From assembly GCA_004791255.1 (NCBI GenBank), contig SRUQ01000001.1, forward strand, positions 372,001-436,000: a DNA stretch of 64,000 bases, in the 5' to 3' direction. The stretch is from a bacterium M00.F.Ca.ET.205.01.1.1 (GTDB taxonomy: Bacteria; Pseudomonadota; Alphaproteobacteria; Rhizobiales; Rhizobiaceae). Both the position numbers and the translations under genes were made by a program. Below the pieces are notes generated by a model. It saw only the letters and a program-made list of their open reading frames with translations, did not search any database and was not told the DNA's origin. Position 1 is the stretch's first letter; each line of letters opens with the position of its first letter. Shown one piece after another: positions 25,035-33,046 of this stretch.

Positions 25035-25232
25035 TCAGGCTTCGGTGGCGTCGAAATCGCCGTCGAGGCGCCTTTCGAGTTCGACCAGATCGGCCGGCAG
25101 GGGCAGGCCCATGGCGCGCATTTCCCGCAGTTTCTCGCGCAACTGCTCCTGCACTTCGTGCAAGTCTTCCGGCTGGTTCACCATCTCTTCCAGCAGCAGG
25201 CTGATCTGGGCCTTGAACGATTCCAGCGCCAT
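25035..25232 (-). CDS. DUF6489 family small protein
   Basis: This 65-residue acidic helical protein begins MALESFKAQISLLLEEM and contains 'LHEVQEQLREKLREMRAMGL' and 'LPADLVELERRLDGDF'. I associate it with DUF6489, a small Rhizobiales family of unknown function. It lies 26 bases downstream of hrcA on the same strand and probably shares its transcript. Confidence 0.75.
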   Translation of the reverse strand: MALESFKAQISLLLEEMVNQPEDLHEVQEQLREKLREMRAMGLPLPADLVELERRLDGDFDATEA

Positions 25233-25258
25233 TCTTTTTCTCCTTGCTGTCCGGAGGT

Positions 25259-26341
25259 CTACCTCAACATACGCGAAATCAGCTGCGCCGTATAATCAAC
25301 CATCGGAACGATGCGGGCGTAGTTGAGCCGGGTCGGACCGATGACGCCAAGCGCGCCGACGACGCGGGCATCCTTGTCGCGGTAGGGCGCCACGACAAGC
25401 GAAGAGCCCGACAGCGAGAACAGCTTGTTCTCCGAACCGATGAAGATGCGCACGCCCGATCCCTGCTCGGCAAGGTCGAGCAGCTGGATCAGCCCGTCCT
25501 GCGTCTCCATGTCCTCGAACAGGTGTCGCAGCAATTCGATGTCGGCCTGGGCGGTGACGTTTTCGAGAAGATTGGCGCGGCCGCGTACGATGAGGCGGGC
25601 AGGCAGACCGCTGTCGGCGCCGGCCCACACCGCCAGGCCCTTCTCGACCAGATCCTGCGACAGCGTGTCGAGTGCCGCCCTGGTCTCTTCCTTGACGCGG
25701 GCGATCTCGGCCCGCGCTTCGGCCAGCGTGCGGCCGCGGATATGGGCGTTGAGGAAGTTCGAGGCCTCGTGCAATTGCGAGACGGTGATGCCGGCCGGCA
25801 GGTCGACGACGCGGTTCTCGACGTCGCCATTCTGCGACACCAGCACGGCCAGGGCCTTGGTCGGCTCGAGCTGGATGAATTCGATGTGCTTCAGCGCCAC
25901 CTCGTTCTTGGCGGCCAGCACCAGGCCGGCGCCGCGCGACATGCCCGACAGCATCTGGCTGGCCTCGGTCAGCATGTGTTCCAGCGTGGCGCCCGAGCCG
26001 GACGCGCGCACCTGCGCCTCGATGGCGCGGCGCTCCTCGTCGGAGAGGTCGCCGAGTTCCATGAAGGCGTCGACGAAGAAGCGCAGGCCGGCCTGCGTCG
26101 GCAGTCGGCCTGCCGAGATGTGCGGGGCGTAGATCAGGCCGAGATGTTCGAGGTCGCTCATCACGTTGCGGATCGTGGCCGGCGACAGCGTGGAAGGCAG
26201 GATGCGCGACAGGCTGCGCGAGCCGACGGGTTCGCCGTCCCTCAGATAGGAATCGACGATGCGCCGGAAGATGTCGCGCGAGCGCATATCCAGAGACTGT
26301 AGCGCCGGCGGCTGCGTAGCGGGATCGACTGCCTTGGTCAT
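25259..26341 (-). CDS. hrcA: Heat-inducible transcription repressor HrcA
   Basis: This 360-residue repressor binds CIRCE operators of groESL-type genes. An N-terminal winged helix (about 15-95) contains [20 protein letters not shown] and '[20 protein letters not shown]'. The GAF-like domain contains '[11 protein letters not shown]', and the C-terminal '[20 protein letters not shown]' is the most conserved family segment. The ATG at 26341 is taken as start; a TTG nine bases upstream lies closer to a GGAGG. No CIRCE is present nearby, so autoregulation is not evident. It is divergent from rph, the usual rhizobial arrangement. Confidence 0.96.
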   Translation of the reverse strand: MTKAVDPATQPPALQSLDMRSRDIFRRIVDSYLRDGEPVGSRSLSRILPSTLSPATIRNVMSDLEHLGLIYAPHISAGRLPTQAGLRFFVDAFMELGDLSDEERRAIEAQVRASGSGATLEHMLTEASQMLSGMSRGAGLVLAAKNEVALKHIEFIQLEPTKALAVLVSQNGDVENRVVDLPAGITVSQLHEASNFLNAHIRGRTLAEARAEIARVKEETRAALDTLSQDLVEKGLAVWAGADSGLPARLIVRGRANLLENVTAQADIELLRHLFEDMETQDGLIQLLDLAEQGSGVRIFIGSENKLFSLSGSSLVVAPYRDKDARVVGALGVIGPTRLNYARIVPMVDYTAQLISRMLR

Positions 26342-26396
26342 TCGAGCCAAAAACCTCCGGCCTCAAGATATAGACTCCACCGCTGCCCGCGCAACC

Positions 26397-26458
26397 CGGT
26401 GCCGCAGTTGCGGTCCCCGGTGCCGCAGTTGCGGTCACGCGGTGCCGCAGCTGCGGTC
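26397..26458. repeat. Three 19-base near-identical units between hrcA and rph
   Basis: The unit CGGTGCCGCAGTTGCGGTC occurs at 26397-26415 and 26418-26436, and with one change (AGCTGC for AGTTGC) at 26440-26458. The period of 21-22 bases equals two helical turns. Each unit contains the small dyad CCGCA-GT-TGCGG. It lies in the divergent hrcA/rph promoter region and may be an operator array or a simple repeat expansion. Confidence 0.8.
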
Positions 26459-26541
26459 GTCAGGCCCTTTTCCTTTGCGCCATGGGCTTGGTGAGGCTAC
26501 AAGCCGGCCACGAATCCAAGAAATAACGGGAAAGAGCCTGA

Positions 26542-27258
26542 ATGCGCCCCTCCAAACGCCAATTCGACGAAATGCGCGCCATCTCCTTCGAGCGCGGCGT
26601 GTCCAAGCATGCCGAAGGCTCGTGCCTGGTGAAGTTCGGTGACACCCATGTCCTGTGCACGGCGAGCCTCGAGGAAAAGGTGCCGGGCTGGATGCGCAAT
26701 TCCGGCAAGGGCTGGGTGACGGCCGAATACGGCATGCTGCCGCGCTCGACCGGCGAGCGCATGCGCCGCGAGGCCTCCGCCGGCAAGCAGGGCGGCCGCA
26801 CCCTGGAGATCCAGCGCCTGATCGGCCGCTCGCTACGCGCCGTCGTCGATCTGCAGGCGCTGGGCGAACAACAGATCACCGTCGACTGCGACGTCATCCA
26901 GGCCGATGGCGGCACCCGCACCGCCTCGATCACCGGCGGCTGGGTAGCGCTCTACGATTGCCTGCGCTGGATGGAAGCGCGCCAGATGGCCAGCGTATCG
27001 AAGGTGCTGAAGGACCATGTCGCGGCGATTTCCTGCGGCATCCATGACGGCCAGCCGGTCATCGATCTCGACTATATCGAGGATTCCGCCGCCGGCACCG
27101 ACGCCAATTTCGTCATGACCGGCAAGGGCGGCATCGTCGAAATCCAGGGCACCGCCGAGGGCGAGCCCTTTTCCGAAGGACAGTTCGCCGAGCTGATGGG
27201 CCTGGCCAAGAAGGGCATCCAGCGCCTGGTCAGCCTGCAGCAGATGGCGGTGGCGTAG
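26542..27258 (+). CDS. rph: Ribonuclease PH
   Basis: This 238-residue phosphorolytic 3'-exoribonuclease trims tRNA 3' ends. It begins [12 protein letters not shown] with the RNase PH core pattern '[20 protein letters not shown]', '[17 protein letters not shown]' and '[19 protein letters not shown]'. The conserved phosphate-binding arginine lies in the 'GERMRRE...[14 protein letters not shown]' region. It is the first gene of a rightward series, rph, VOC protein, rdgB, hemW; in relatives rph and rdgB are usually adjacent. Confidence 0.97.
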   Translation: MRPSKRQFDEMRAISFERGVSKHAEGSCLVKFGDTHVLCTASLEEKVPGWMRNSGKGWVTAEYGMLPRSTGERMRREASAGKQGGRTLEIQRLIGRSLRAVVDLQALGEQQITVDCDVIQADGGTRTASITGGWVALYDCLRWMEARQMASVSKVLKDHVAAISCGIHDGQPVIDLDYIEDSAAGTDANFVMTGKGGIVEIQGTAEGEPFSEGQFAELMGLAKKGIQRLVSLQQMAVA

Positions 27259-27284
27259 GTTTTATATCTTATATGTCGAGCTTG

Positions 27285-27447
27285 AGCGCCCCCCTCTGGC
27301 CTGCCGGCCATCTCCCCCACAAGGGGGGAGATCGGATGCTGTCTCGGCCTTCGCCAACTGTCGGCGTTGCTGGGTGCGCGGAGTCGCTCAAGCTGCCAAT
27401 CTCCCCACTTGAGGGGGAGAGGCCCGGCAGGGCAGAGGGGGGCGCCT
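27285..27447. repeat. Intergenic repeat, family C, paired arms
   Basis: Left arm 'ctggcctgccggccatctcc' ... 'aaggggggagatcgg' and right arm 'caatctccccacttgagg' ... 'cccggcagggcagagggg' form an imperfect inverted pair. The right end reaches the GTG start of the VOC gene and seems to supply its purine-rich ribosome binding site. Confidence 0.8.
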
Positions 27448-27448
27448 C

Positions 27449-27859
27449 GTGACGCCCTCTGCCATTCTTGAATCAGCCCTGTACGTCACAGACCTGCAGG
27501 CTGCGGAACAATTCTACACCGACATCCTCGGTCTCACCCTGCTCGGCAAGGTCGACGGTCGCCATCTCTTCTTCCGTTGCGGGCCGGGGGTGCTGCTCGT
27601 CTTCAACGCCGAGGCGACGAAGGTGCCGCCCGCACCCGACGCGAAGCTAAAAGTCCCTCCACACGGCACGGTCGGCGAAGGCCATCTGTGCTTTGCGGCG
27701 AGCGCCGCCGAAATCGCCGGCTGGAAGGCGCATCTCGAAGCAAAGAAAATCACCATCGAAAGCGAGTTCGAGTGGCCGCAAGGCGGCCGTTCGCTCTATA
27801 TACGCGACCCCTCAGGCAATTCGATCGAATTCGCCGAGCCGAGAATCTGGGGCCTTTGA
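27449..27859 (+). CDS. VOC/glyoxalase-bleomycin resistance superfamily protein
   Basis: This 136-residue single-chain vicinal-oxygen-chelate protein has two beta-alpha-beta-beta-beta modules: '[20 protein letters not shown]' with '[18 protein letters not shown]', and '[14 protein letters not shown]' with '[13 protein letters not shown]'. Metal ligands of the family correspond to the H in GEGHL and the E in SIEFAE. The substrate is unknown. It begins at a GTG directly against repeat family C, and its stop overlaps the rdgB start (TGATG). It seems inserted into the usual rph-rdgB order. Confidence 0.85.
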   Translation: MTPSAILESALYVTDLQAAEQFYTDILGLTLLGKVDGRHLFFRCGPGVLLVFNAEATKVPPAPDAKLKVPPHGTVGEGHLCFAASAAEIAGWKAHLEAKKITIESEFEWPQGGRSLYIRDPSGNSIEFAEPRIWGL

Positions 27860-28506
27860 TGCATTCACTTGACGGAAAGAAGATCGTCGTGGCCAGCCAC
27901 AATGAAGGCAAGCTGCGTGAGTTCGCCGATTTGATGGGCCCGTTCGGTTTCGAGGCGAAGTCAGCCAAGGCCTATGGGCTGCCGGAACCCGACGAGACCG
28001 GCACCACCTTCGAGGAGAACGCCTATATCAAGGCCTTCGCCGCGGCCAAGGCCACCGGCCTGCCGGCGCTGTCGGACGATTCCGGCCTCTGTGTCGACGC
28101 GCTCGACGGCGCGCCCGGCGTCTACACCGCCAACTGGGCCGAAACAGCGGACGGCACGCGCGATTTCGGCATGGCAATGCAGCGCACCGAAGTGGCGCTG
28201 CAGGAAGTCGGCGCGGCGGAGCCCGGCCGGCGCACGGGCCGCTTCGTCGCCGTCATTTGCCTCGCCTTTCCCGACGGCGAGGCCGAATATTATCGCGGCG
28301 AGGCGGAGGGCACGCTGGTCTGGCCGCCGCGGGGCGAACTCGGCTTCGGCTACGATCCGGTGTTCCTGCCCAACGGCTTCGACAAGACGTTCGGCGAGAT
28401 GAGTGCCGAGCAAAAGCACGGCTGGAAGCCCGGCCAGCCGGAGGCGCTGTCGCACCGCGCCCGCGCCTTCCAGAAATTCGCCCGCGCCAGACTTGGATCG
28501 GCATGA
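27859..28506 (+). CDS. rdgB: Non-canonical purine NTP pyrophosphatase (RdgB/HAM1)
   Basis: This 215-residue protein hydrolyses XTP/dITP to the monophosphate to keep deaminated purines out of nucleic acids. Family motifs: [17 protein letters not shown] at the start (S-x-N-x-x-K), '[13 protein letters not shown]', '[19 protein letters not shown]', '[15 protein letters not shown]' and '[10 protein letters not shown]'. Coupling by one-base stop/start overlap with the VOC gene and four-base overlap with hemW indicates one translation unit. Confidence 0.96.
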   Translation: MHSLDGKKIVVASHNEGKLREFADLMGPFGFEAKSAKAYGLPEPDETGTTFEENAYIKAFAAAKATGLPALSDDSGLCVDALDGAPGVYTANWAETADGTRDFGMAMQRTEVALQEVGAAEPGRRTGRFVAVICLAFPDGEAEYYRGEAEGTLVWPPRGELGFGYDPVFLPNGFDKTFGEMSAEQKHGWKPGQPEALSHRARAFQKFARARLGSA

Positions 28507-29696
28507 TCGGCATCGATATGATCGGCTCTGGCACGACGATGGCGCTCGACCACAGCCCCGGCTTCGGCGTTTACGTGCATTGGCCGTTCTGCGCGGCCAA
28601 GTGCCCCTATTGCGACTTCAACAGCCATGTCCGTCACCAGCCGGTCGACCAGGAGCGCTTTGCCGCCGCCTTCGAGGCCGAGCTTTCGACGATGCGCCAG
28701 CGCACCGGGCCGCGCGAAGTGACCAGCATCTTCCTCGGCGGCGGTACGCCGTCGCTGATGAAGCCGGAAACGGTGGCACGCGTGCTCGACGCGGTGGCGA
28801 AGAACTGGACGGTGGCCGACGGCATCGAGGTGACGCTGGAGGCCAACCCATCCTCGGTCGAGGCCGAGCGTTTCCGTGGCTACCGGACGGCGGGTGTCAA
28901 CCGCGTCTCGCTTGGCGTGCAGGCGCTGAACGACAAGGATTTGCGCTTCTTAGGTCGGCTGCACAATGTCGAGGAAGCCCTGCACGCGATCGGCTTGGCG
29001 CGAGAGATATTCCCCCGCCTGTCCTTCGACCTGATCTATGCGCGGCCCGGCCAGACGCCGGAAGCTTGGGCATCCGAGCTCGAACAGGCGATCGGCCACG
29101 CCGCCGACCATCTGTCGCTCTACCAGCTGACCATCGAGGAAGGCACGCCCTTCCACGCGCTGCACGCGGCGAAGAAGTTCGTCATTCCCGACAATGACCA
29201 TGCCGCCGATCTCTACGCGCTGACGCAGGAGGTGACGGCGGCGCATGGCCTGCCGGCCTATGAGATTTCCAATCACGCCAGGCCGGGAGCCGAGAGCCGG
29301 CACAATCTGACCTACTGGCGCTACGGCGAATATGTCGGCGTCGGCCCCGGCGCGCATGGCCGCTTCGTCGAGAACGGCCACCGCGTGGTGACGATCGCCG
29401 AGCGGATGCCGGAGACCTGGGCCAATCTGGTCGAGGCCAAGGGCCATGGCATTACCGGAGGCGAGATCCTGACGCGTTCCGAAGAGGCCGACGAGTTCCT
29501 GCTGATGGGGCTGAGGCTCGCCGAAGGCATCGACCTCACACGCTACGAGGCGTTTTCCGGACGCGGCCTGTCGAGCGCGCGGCTGTCGGTGCTGCAGGGC
29601 GAAGGGCTGGTGGCGCCGATCGGCAATGCGCGGCTGCGCGCCACAGCGGCCGGCATGATCGTGCTCGACGCGGTGGTGGCGGATCTGGCGCGCTAG
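28503..29696 (+). CDS. hemW: Radical SAM haem chaperone HemW
   Basis: The protein has 397 residues. The radical SAM cluster motif CAAKCPYC (C30, C34, C37) follows [10 protein letters not shown]. The GGGTPSLM motif binds SAM, and '[20 protein letters not shown]' is typical of the HemN/HemW family. It lacks the extra cysteine that follows the CxxxCxxC in true coproporphyrinogen oxidase HemN (F-N-S here), supporting HemW rather than an oxygen-independent haem-synthesis enzyme. Starts at 28503, 28518 or 28539 are all possible; the first overlaps rdgB. Confidence 0.93.
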   Translation: MIGIDMIGSGTTMALDHSPGFGVYVHWPFCAAKCPYCDFNSHVRHQPVDQERFAAAFEAELSTMRQRTGPREVTSIFLGGGTPSLMKPETVARVLDAVAKNWTVADGIEVTLEANPSSVEAERFRGYRTAGVNRVSLGVQALNDKDLRFLGRLHNVEEALHAIGLAREIFPRLSFDLIYARPGQTPEAWASELEQAIGHAADHLSLYQLTIEEGTPFHALHAAKKFVIPDNDHAADLYALTQEVTAAHGLPAYEISNHARPGAESRHNLTYWRYGEYVGVGPGAHGRFVENGHRVVTIAERMPETWANLVEAKGHGITGGEILTRSEEADEFLLMGLRLAEGIDLTRYEAFSGRGLSSARLSVLQGEGLVAPIGNARLRATAAGMIVLDAVVADLAR

Positions 29697-29783
29697 GCGC
29701 GGTTAGCCGGACTGTGGCTTACGCCGAGATGCTCTGCATTGAGCATCCAAGGCATGTCGCGTCGCTTCGAACAGGGGATTTCA

Positions 29784-30104
29784 GTGAAATTCTTGATCTA
29801 CGAAACCTTGAAGACCTTGAACACGGACGATGTCTTTGAATTCGGGCTAGGTGAGATTTCCAAGCCGGTGGACGACGAGGCATTCTATCAGGCTGAGCTT
29901 GTCTTCGTCAGAAATGGAAAGTCGACAAAACGAACGGTAAGTCACATGAGCGAGTTTGCCGTTCTAACCAGCTTCCTAACTCATGTGGGGATCAAACTTA
30001 GATCGATTGCCAAGGATGATTCTATAGAATTTGAGCTCCACGGTCTTACCTTCGATCAGTACATACCTCTGACCAAGAAGATACGCGATACTTTCGATGA
30101 GTAA
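29784..30104 (+). CDS. Hypothetical protein in an AT-rich island
   Basis: The protein has about 106 residues, starting at a GTG with AGGGGA five bases upstream (an in-frame ATG at 29754 would add 10). It begins (M)KFLIYETLKTLNTDDV. It is acidic, mixed alpha/beta and has no signal peptide or membrane segment. I do not recognise a family. Base composition is clearly lower in GC than the flanking genes and codon use is less biased, so it is probably a recent import. The size and acidity resemble immunity-type proteins, but no toxin lies next to it. Confidence 0.6.
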   Translation: MKFLIYETLKTLNTDDVFEFGLGEISKPVDDEAFYQAELVFVRNGKSTKRTVSHMSEFAVLTSFLTHVGIKLRSIAKDDSIEFELHGLTFDQYIPLTKKIRDTFDE

Positions 30105-30163
30105 GGTTTGTACGGAGCGCCGTTCGGGTTCTTGGGACGCAGCCTGAGCAGAAATGGAAATTG

Positions 30164-30487
30164 GTGAAGAAACTCCTCTTCGTCTGCAGCCAGAACCGGC
30201 TGCGCAGCCCGACCGCCGAGCAGGTGTTTTCCACCCGCCGCGACATCGAGGTCGAATCGGCCGGCACCAATCACGATGCCGACAATCCGCTGACGCATGA
30301 ACTGGTGGCGTGGGCCGACATCATCTTCGTGATGGAGAAGACGCACCGCAGCAAGCTGCAGAAGACATTCAAGGCGAGCCTGAAGGCGGCCAAAGTGATC
30401 TGCCTCGATATTCCCGACGATTATGAATTCATGGACCCGGAGCTGATCGAGCTCCTGAAAGCGCGGGTTTCGCGGTATTTGGACTGA
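30164..30487 (+). CDS. Low-molecular-weight protein tyrosine phosphatase-like protein
   Basis: This 107-residue protein starts at GTG 30164 (a TTG lies three bases earlier). The phosphatase loop C-SQNRL-R-S (CX5R) follows the first beta strand KKLLFVC, as in LMW-PTPs, and 'ADIIFVMEKTHRSKLQK' matches the family's central strand. It is shorter than classical LMW-PTPs (about 150 residues) and lacks their C-terminal D-P-x-x motif in standard form; 'DIPDDYEFMDPELI' may serve. This short subfamily is widespread in bacteria, substrate unknown. Confidence 0.82.
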   Translation: MKKLLFVCSQNRLRSPTAEQVFSTRRDIEVESAGTNHDADNPLTHELVAWADIIFVMEKTHRSKLQKTFKASLKAAKVICLDIPDDYEFMDPELIELLKARVSRYLD

Positions 30488-30510
30488 GCCGCTGGGGCGC
30501 CACCACTACG

Positions 30511-30692
30511 TTCGTCATCCACGGGCGGAGCAGCCGCGCAGCGGCGTCGTGAAGACCCGAGGATCCATGCCGGGACGTTGAACGTTCTCGCAACGGTGCG
30601 GATTCTGCACTGTTGCGTCCTTCGATTAAGGTCACGGAATGGATCCTCGGGTCTGCGCAGCCGCTTCGCGCCTGCTCCGCCCGTGGATGACG
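30511..30692. repeat. REP-like repeat, family A, inverted pair
   Basis: Left element about 30511-30586 (cgtcatccacgggcggagca ... gaggatccatgccgggacg) and right element about 30638-30692 (atggatcctcgggtctgcg ... cgcccgtggatgacgaag) are inverse copies around a spacer of about 50 bases. They occupy the gap between the phosphatase-like and EamA genes. Confidence 0.85.
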
Positions 30693-30767
30693 AAGTTGAG
30701 GGTTTGCGCTTCTGGCGAGGCGCGTTTCGCGGTATCCCGGTTGCGACGCCAACCGCGAGGCCACCCG

Positions 30768-31205
30768 ATGAACCTGACCCTCTCCTCCTGGCAATTCTGG
30801 GCGCTACTGTCGGCGGCGTTCGCGGCGCTGACGGCGATCTTCGCCAAGGTCGGCATCGAAAACATCAATTCGGATTTCGCCACGCTGATCAGGACGGTCA
30901 TCATCATGATCGTGCTCGGCGCCATCATCGCGGCCAGCGGTCAGTTCCAGCCGCTGGGCTCGATCTCGGGAAAAACCTGGGCTTTCCTCGGCCTGTCCGG
31001 CCTCGCCACCGGCGCCTCGTGGCTGTGCTATTTCCGGGCGCTGAAGATCGGCAATGCGGCCCAGGTGGCGCCGATCGACAAGCTAAGCGTCGTGCTTGTG
31101 GCGGTGTTTGGCGCGGTCTTTCTCGGCGAGCGGCTCTCCGGCGCGAACTGGCTTGGCGTCGCCCTTATCGCGGCGGGCGCGGTGCTGGTCGCCTATCGGG
31201 GATAG
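30768..31205 (+). CDS. EamA family transporter (single-domain)
   Basis: This 145-residue inner-membrane protein has five hydrophobic segments, i.e. a single EamA (DMT) repeat instead of the usual two. It begins MNLTLSSWQFWALLSAAFAA. The conserved 'GNAAQVAPIDKLSVVLVAVF' and 'FLGERLSGANWLGVALIAAG' are the typical end of an EamA domain. Half-size DMT proteins work as dimers; the substrate is unknown. A GCGAGG sequence precedes the ATG at 30768. Confidence 0.88.
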   Translation: MNLTLSSWQFWALLSAAFAALTAIFAKVGIENINSDFATLIRTVIIMIVLGAIIAASGQFQPLGSISGKTWAFLGLSGLATGASWLCYFRALKIGNAAQVAPIDKLSVVLVAVFGAVFLGERLSGANWLGVALIAAGAVLVAYRG

Positions 31206-31278
31206 CGGCACGCCATCGCGTGCGTTCTTGGTTTCGAGACGGGTGATGAAAATATCGAAGCGATTGGGCATCGTCCGG

Positions 31279-31479
31279 TCAGTGCTCCGTCGTGCTATCG
31301 GGTTTGGAGTCGGAAAGCCTTGCATCGGTGGGCAAGGCGGGTGCAGCCGGCTTGCTGGCCGGGCCGCTTTTGGCAGGCAGCCGCTTATCCCCGGCTAACG
31401 AAAAGTCCTTGGCTAAAGGAAAGCTTTTGCGGCCGGCATAATAGGGCTCGAAAGCGTCCTGGATCGTCAGTCTGTCCAT
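31279..31479 (-). CDS. Hypothetical 66-residue protein
   Basis: The ORF begins MDRLTIQDAFEPYYAGRKSF and has a lysine/proline/alanine/serine-rich, probably disordered C-terminal half. GGGAGGACAGG sits directly upstream of the ATG, a strong ribosome binding site that makes the gene likely real. No family is recognised. It is divergent from the rsmI unit, with the tandem hairpin repeat in between. Confidence 0.5.
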   Translation of the reverse strand: MDRLTIQDAFEPYYAGRKSFPLAKDFSLAGDKRLPAKSGPASKPAAPALPTDARLSDSKPDSTTEH

Positions 31480-31600
31480 CCTGTCCTCCCTAGGGAATCA
31501 GGGGCTAAATCTGCCAAACGTGGTTTCGTTCCCTAGTGTGGCGAAGGAATGGCGGGCACCTTACATCGGCGTCAGCTTTTGCAAGCCGGCGCCAGCCATG

Positions 31601-31715
31601 CCAAACAGGGTTTGGCAGGCCAAACAGGGTTTGGCAGGCCAAACAGGGTTTGGCAGGCCAAACAGGGTTTGGCAGGCCAAACAAAGATTTGGCAGGCCAA
31701 GCAGGGCCTGAGCGG
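31601..31715. repeat. Tandem array of 19-base hairpin units upstream of rsmI
   Basis: The unit CCAAACAGGGTTTGGCAGG is repeated perfectly four times (31601-31619, 31620-31638, 31639-31657, 31658-31676). A degenerate copy follows at 31677-31696 and a half copy from 31697. Each unit contains the perfect dyad CCAAAC-AGG-GTTTGG. There are no unique spacers, so it is not a CRISPR array. It ends about 20 bases before the rsmI start. Confidence 0.92.
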
Positions 31716-31726
31716 AGAAGGCATAC

Positions 31727-32617
31727 GTGACCGGCGACAAACGCAGCTATGTGATCGGCCAGACCGAGATGAATGCGCGGCCGCTGGAGCCGGCGCTCTA
31801 TCTGGTGGCGACGCCGATCGGCAACCTGGCCGACATCACGCTGCGCGCGCTGGAGACGCTGGCCGCCGCCGACATCGTCGCCTGCGAGGACACGCGAGTG
31901 TCGCGCGTGCTGCTCGACCGCTACGGCATCCGCCGCCGCACCACCGCCTATCACGAGCACAATGCCGGCGAGGCCGGGCCGAAGCTGATCGCCGCGCTTC
32001 AGGCCGGGCAGAGCGTGGCGCTGATTTCGGACGCCGGGACGCCGCTGGTCTCCGACCCCGGCTACCGGCTGGTCGGTGAGGCGCAGGAGCATGGCGTCCG
32101 CGTCGTGCCGATCCCCGGCCCGTCGGCGCCGCTGGCGGCGCTGACAGCCTCGGGCCTGCCCTCCGACGCCTTCCTGTTCGCCGGGTTCCTGCCGGTCAAG
32201 ACGGGCCAGCGGCTGACCAAATTGGACACGTTCAAAGCGGTGCCGGCGACGCTGATCTTCTTCGAATCGCCGCGCCGGTTGGCCGAGACGCTGGTCGCCA
32301 TGGTCGAGGCGCTTGGCGGCGAACGCAAGGCGGCGATCGGCCGGGAGCTGACCAAGGCGTTCGAGGAAATGCACATCGGCACCCTGCGGGAACTCTCCGA
32401 CCACTATGCAGCGGCGGATACGCCGAAGGGCGAGATCGTCGTCTGCATCGGTCCGGCCGAGGCCAGGGCCGACGAACCGGCGGACATCGACCGCCTGCTT
32501 TTGTCGCTGGCGGCGGAAATGCCGGCCTCCAAGGCGGCGGCGGAAGCGGCGAAAATGACCGGCGGCCAGAAACAGGCGCTCTACCGGCGGCTGCTCGAAC
32601 TTAGGGACAGACCATGA
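31727..32617 (+). CDS. rsmI: 16S rRNA (cytidine-1402-2'-O)-methyltransferase
   Basis: The protein has 296 residues. The tetrapyrrole-methylase fold begins at LYLVATPIGNLADITLRALE; next come 'ACEDTRVSRVLLDRYGI', 'VALISDAGTPLVSDPGYRLV' (SAM site) and 'PIPGPSAPLAALTASGLPSD'. A GTG at 31727 preceded by GGAGAAGG is the probable start; the ATG at 31770 is the alternative. The stop codon lies inside a dispersed palindromic repeat. It is followed by yraN, a conserved pairing in bacteria. Confidence 0.95.
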   Translation: MTGDKRSYVIGQTEMNARPLEPALYLVATPIGNLADITLRALETLAAADIVACEDTRVSRVLLDRYGIRRRTTAYHEHNAGEAGPKLIAALQAGQSVALISDAGTPLVSDPGYRLVGEAQEHGVRVVPIPGPSAPLAALTASGLPSDAFLFAGFLPVKTGQRLTKLDTFKAVPATLIFFESPRRLAETLVAMVEALGGERKAAIGRELTKAFEEMHIGTLRELSDHYAAADTPKGEIVVCIGPAEARADEPADIDRLLLSLAAEMPASKAAAEAAKMTGGQKQALYRRLLELRDRP

Positions 32618-32657
32618 TCCCGCAAAGTGGAACCCGGTTTTCGGGAAAGATCATGGT
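32611..32657. repeat. Dispersed rhizobial palindrome, family D
   Basis: ACCATGATC (32611-32619) and GATCATGGT (32649-32657) form a 9-bp stem around an inner CCCG-GTTTT-CGGG hairpin. A related element is at 52134-52202. The TGA stop of rsmI (32615-32617) is part of the left arm. The 'atgatcccgcaaagtgg' core is familiar from many rhizobial intergenic regions. Confidence 0.8.
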
Positions 32658-32668
32658 CAAACGAAGAG

Positions 32669-33046
32669 ATGGCTGAGCGCCCGCTCGCCAGTCGCCAAAA
32701 AGCCTATCGGCGCGGCCATCGCGGCGAGTGGCTGGCGGCGGCTGCGCTGATGCTGAAAGGCTATCGCATCCTGGCGCGCCGCCACCGCACCCGCTTCGGC
32801 GAGATCGATCTCATCGCGCGGCGCGGCGACCTCGTGCTGTTCGTCGAGGTCAAGGCGCGGCGCTCGCTGATCGAAGCGATGGAAGCGATCGGCTACGAAT
32901 CGGAACGGCGCATCGAGGCGGCGGCCGACATCTGGCTGTCGCGCCAACCCGACTATGGCAGGCTGTCGATGCGCTTCGACATGATGGCGGTGCTGCCCTG
33001 GCGCTGGCCGGTGCATGTCGAGAATGTTTTCTACGGGCGCAACTGA
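32669..33046 (+). CDS. YraN family (UPF0102) nuclease-like protein
   Basis: This 125-residue protein has a restriction-endonuclease-like fold, with the family line '[20 protein letters not shown]', '[20 protein letters not shown]' and 'KARRS'. The E-D-ExK-type residues (E...EIDLI...VEVKAR) resemble a nuclease active site, although activity of the family is little studied. It is probably linked to DNA uptake or repair. The start at 32669 excludes an upstream extension within the palindromic repeat. The 3' end overlaps the convergent hydrolase gene by 16 bases. Confidence 0.92.
   Translation: MAERPLASRQKAYRRGHRGEWLAAAALMLKGYRILARRHRTRFGEIDLIARRGDLVLFVEVKARRSLIEAMEAIGYESERRIEAAADIWLSRQPDYGRLSMRFDMMAVLPWRWPVHVENVFYGRN

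Noticed and set aside
26342..26541. CIRCE operator expected near hrcA
   Set aside because: No TTAGCACTC-N9-GAGTGCTAA-like inverted repeat is present in the divergent region.
28503..29696. Oxygen-independent coproporphyrinogen oxidase HemN
   Set aside because: It has CxxxCxxC without the additional cysteine of true HemN and is adjacent to rdgB, the typical HemW context.
31601..31715. Possible CRISPR array
   Set aside because: The repeats are directly adjacent without unique spacers, and no cas gene is present.
31520..31730. Short plus-strand frames running through the tandem repeat
   Set aside because: Repeated peptide units (A-K-Q-G-L/P-N-R-V-W-Q) come only from translating the hairpin repeats; there is no ribosome binding site.
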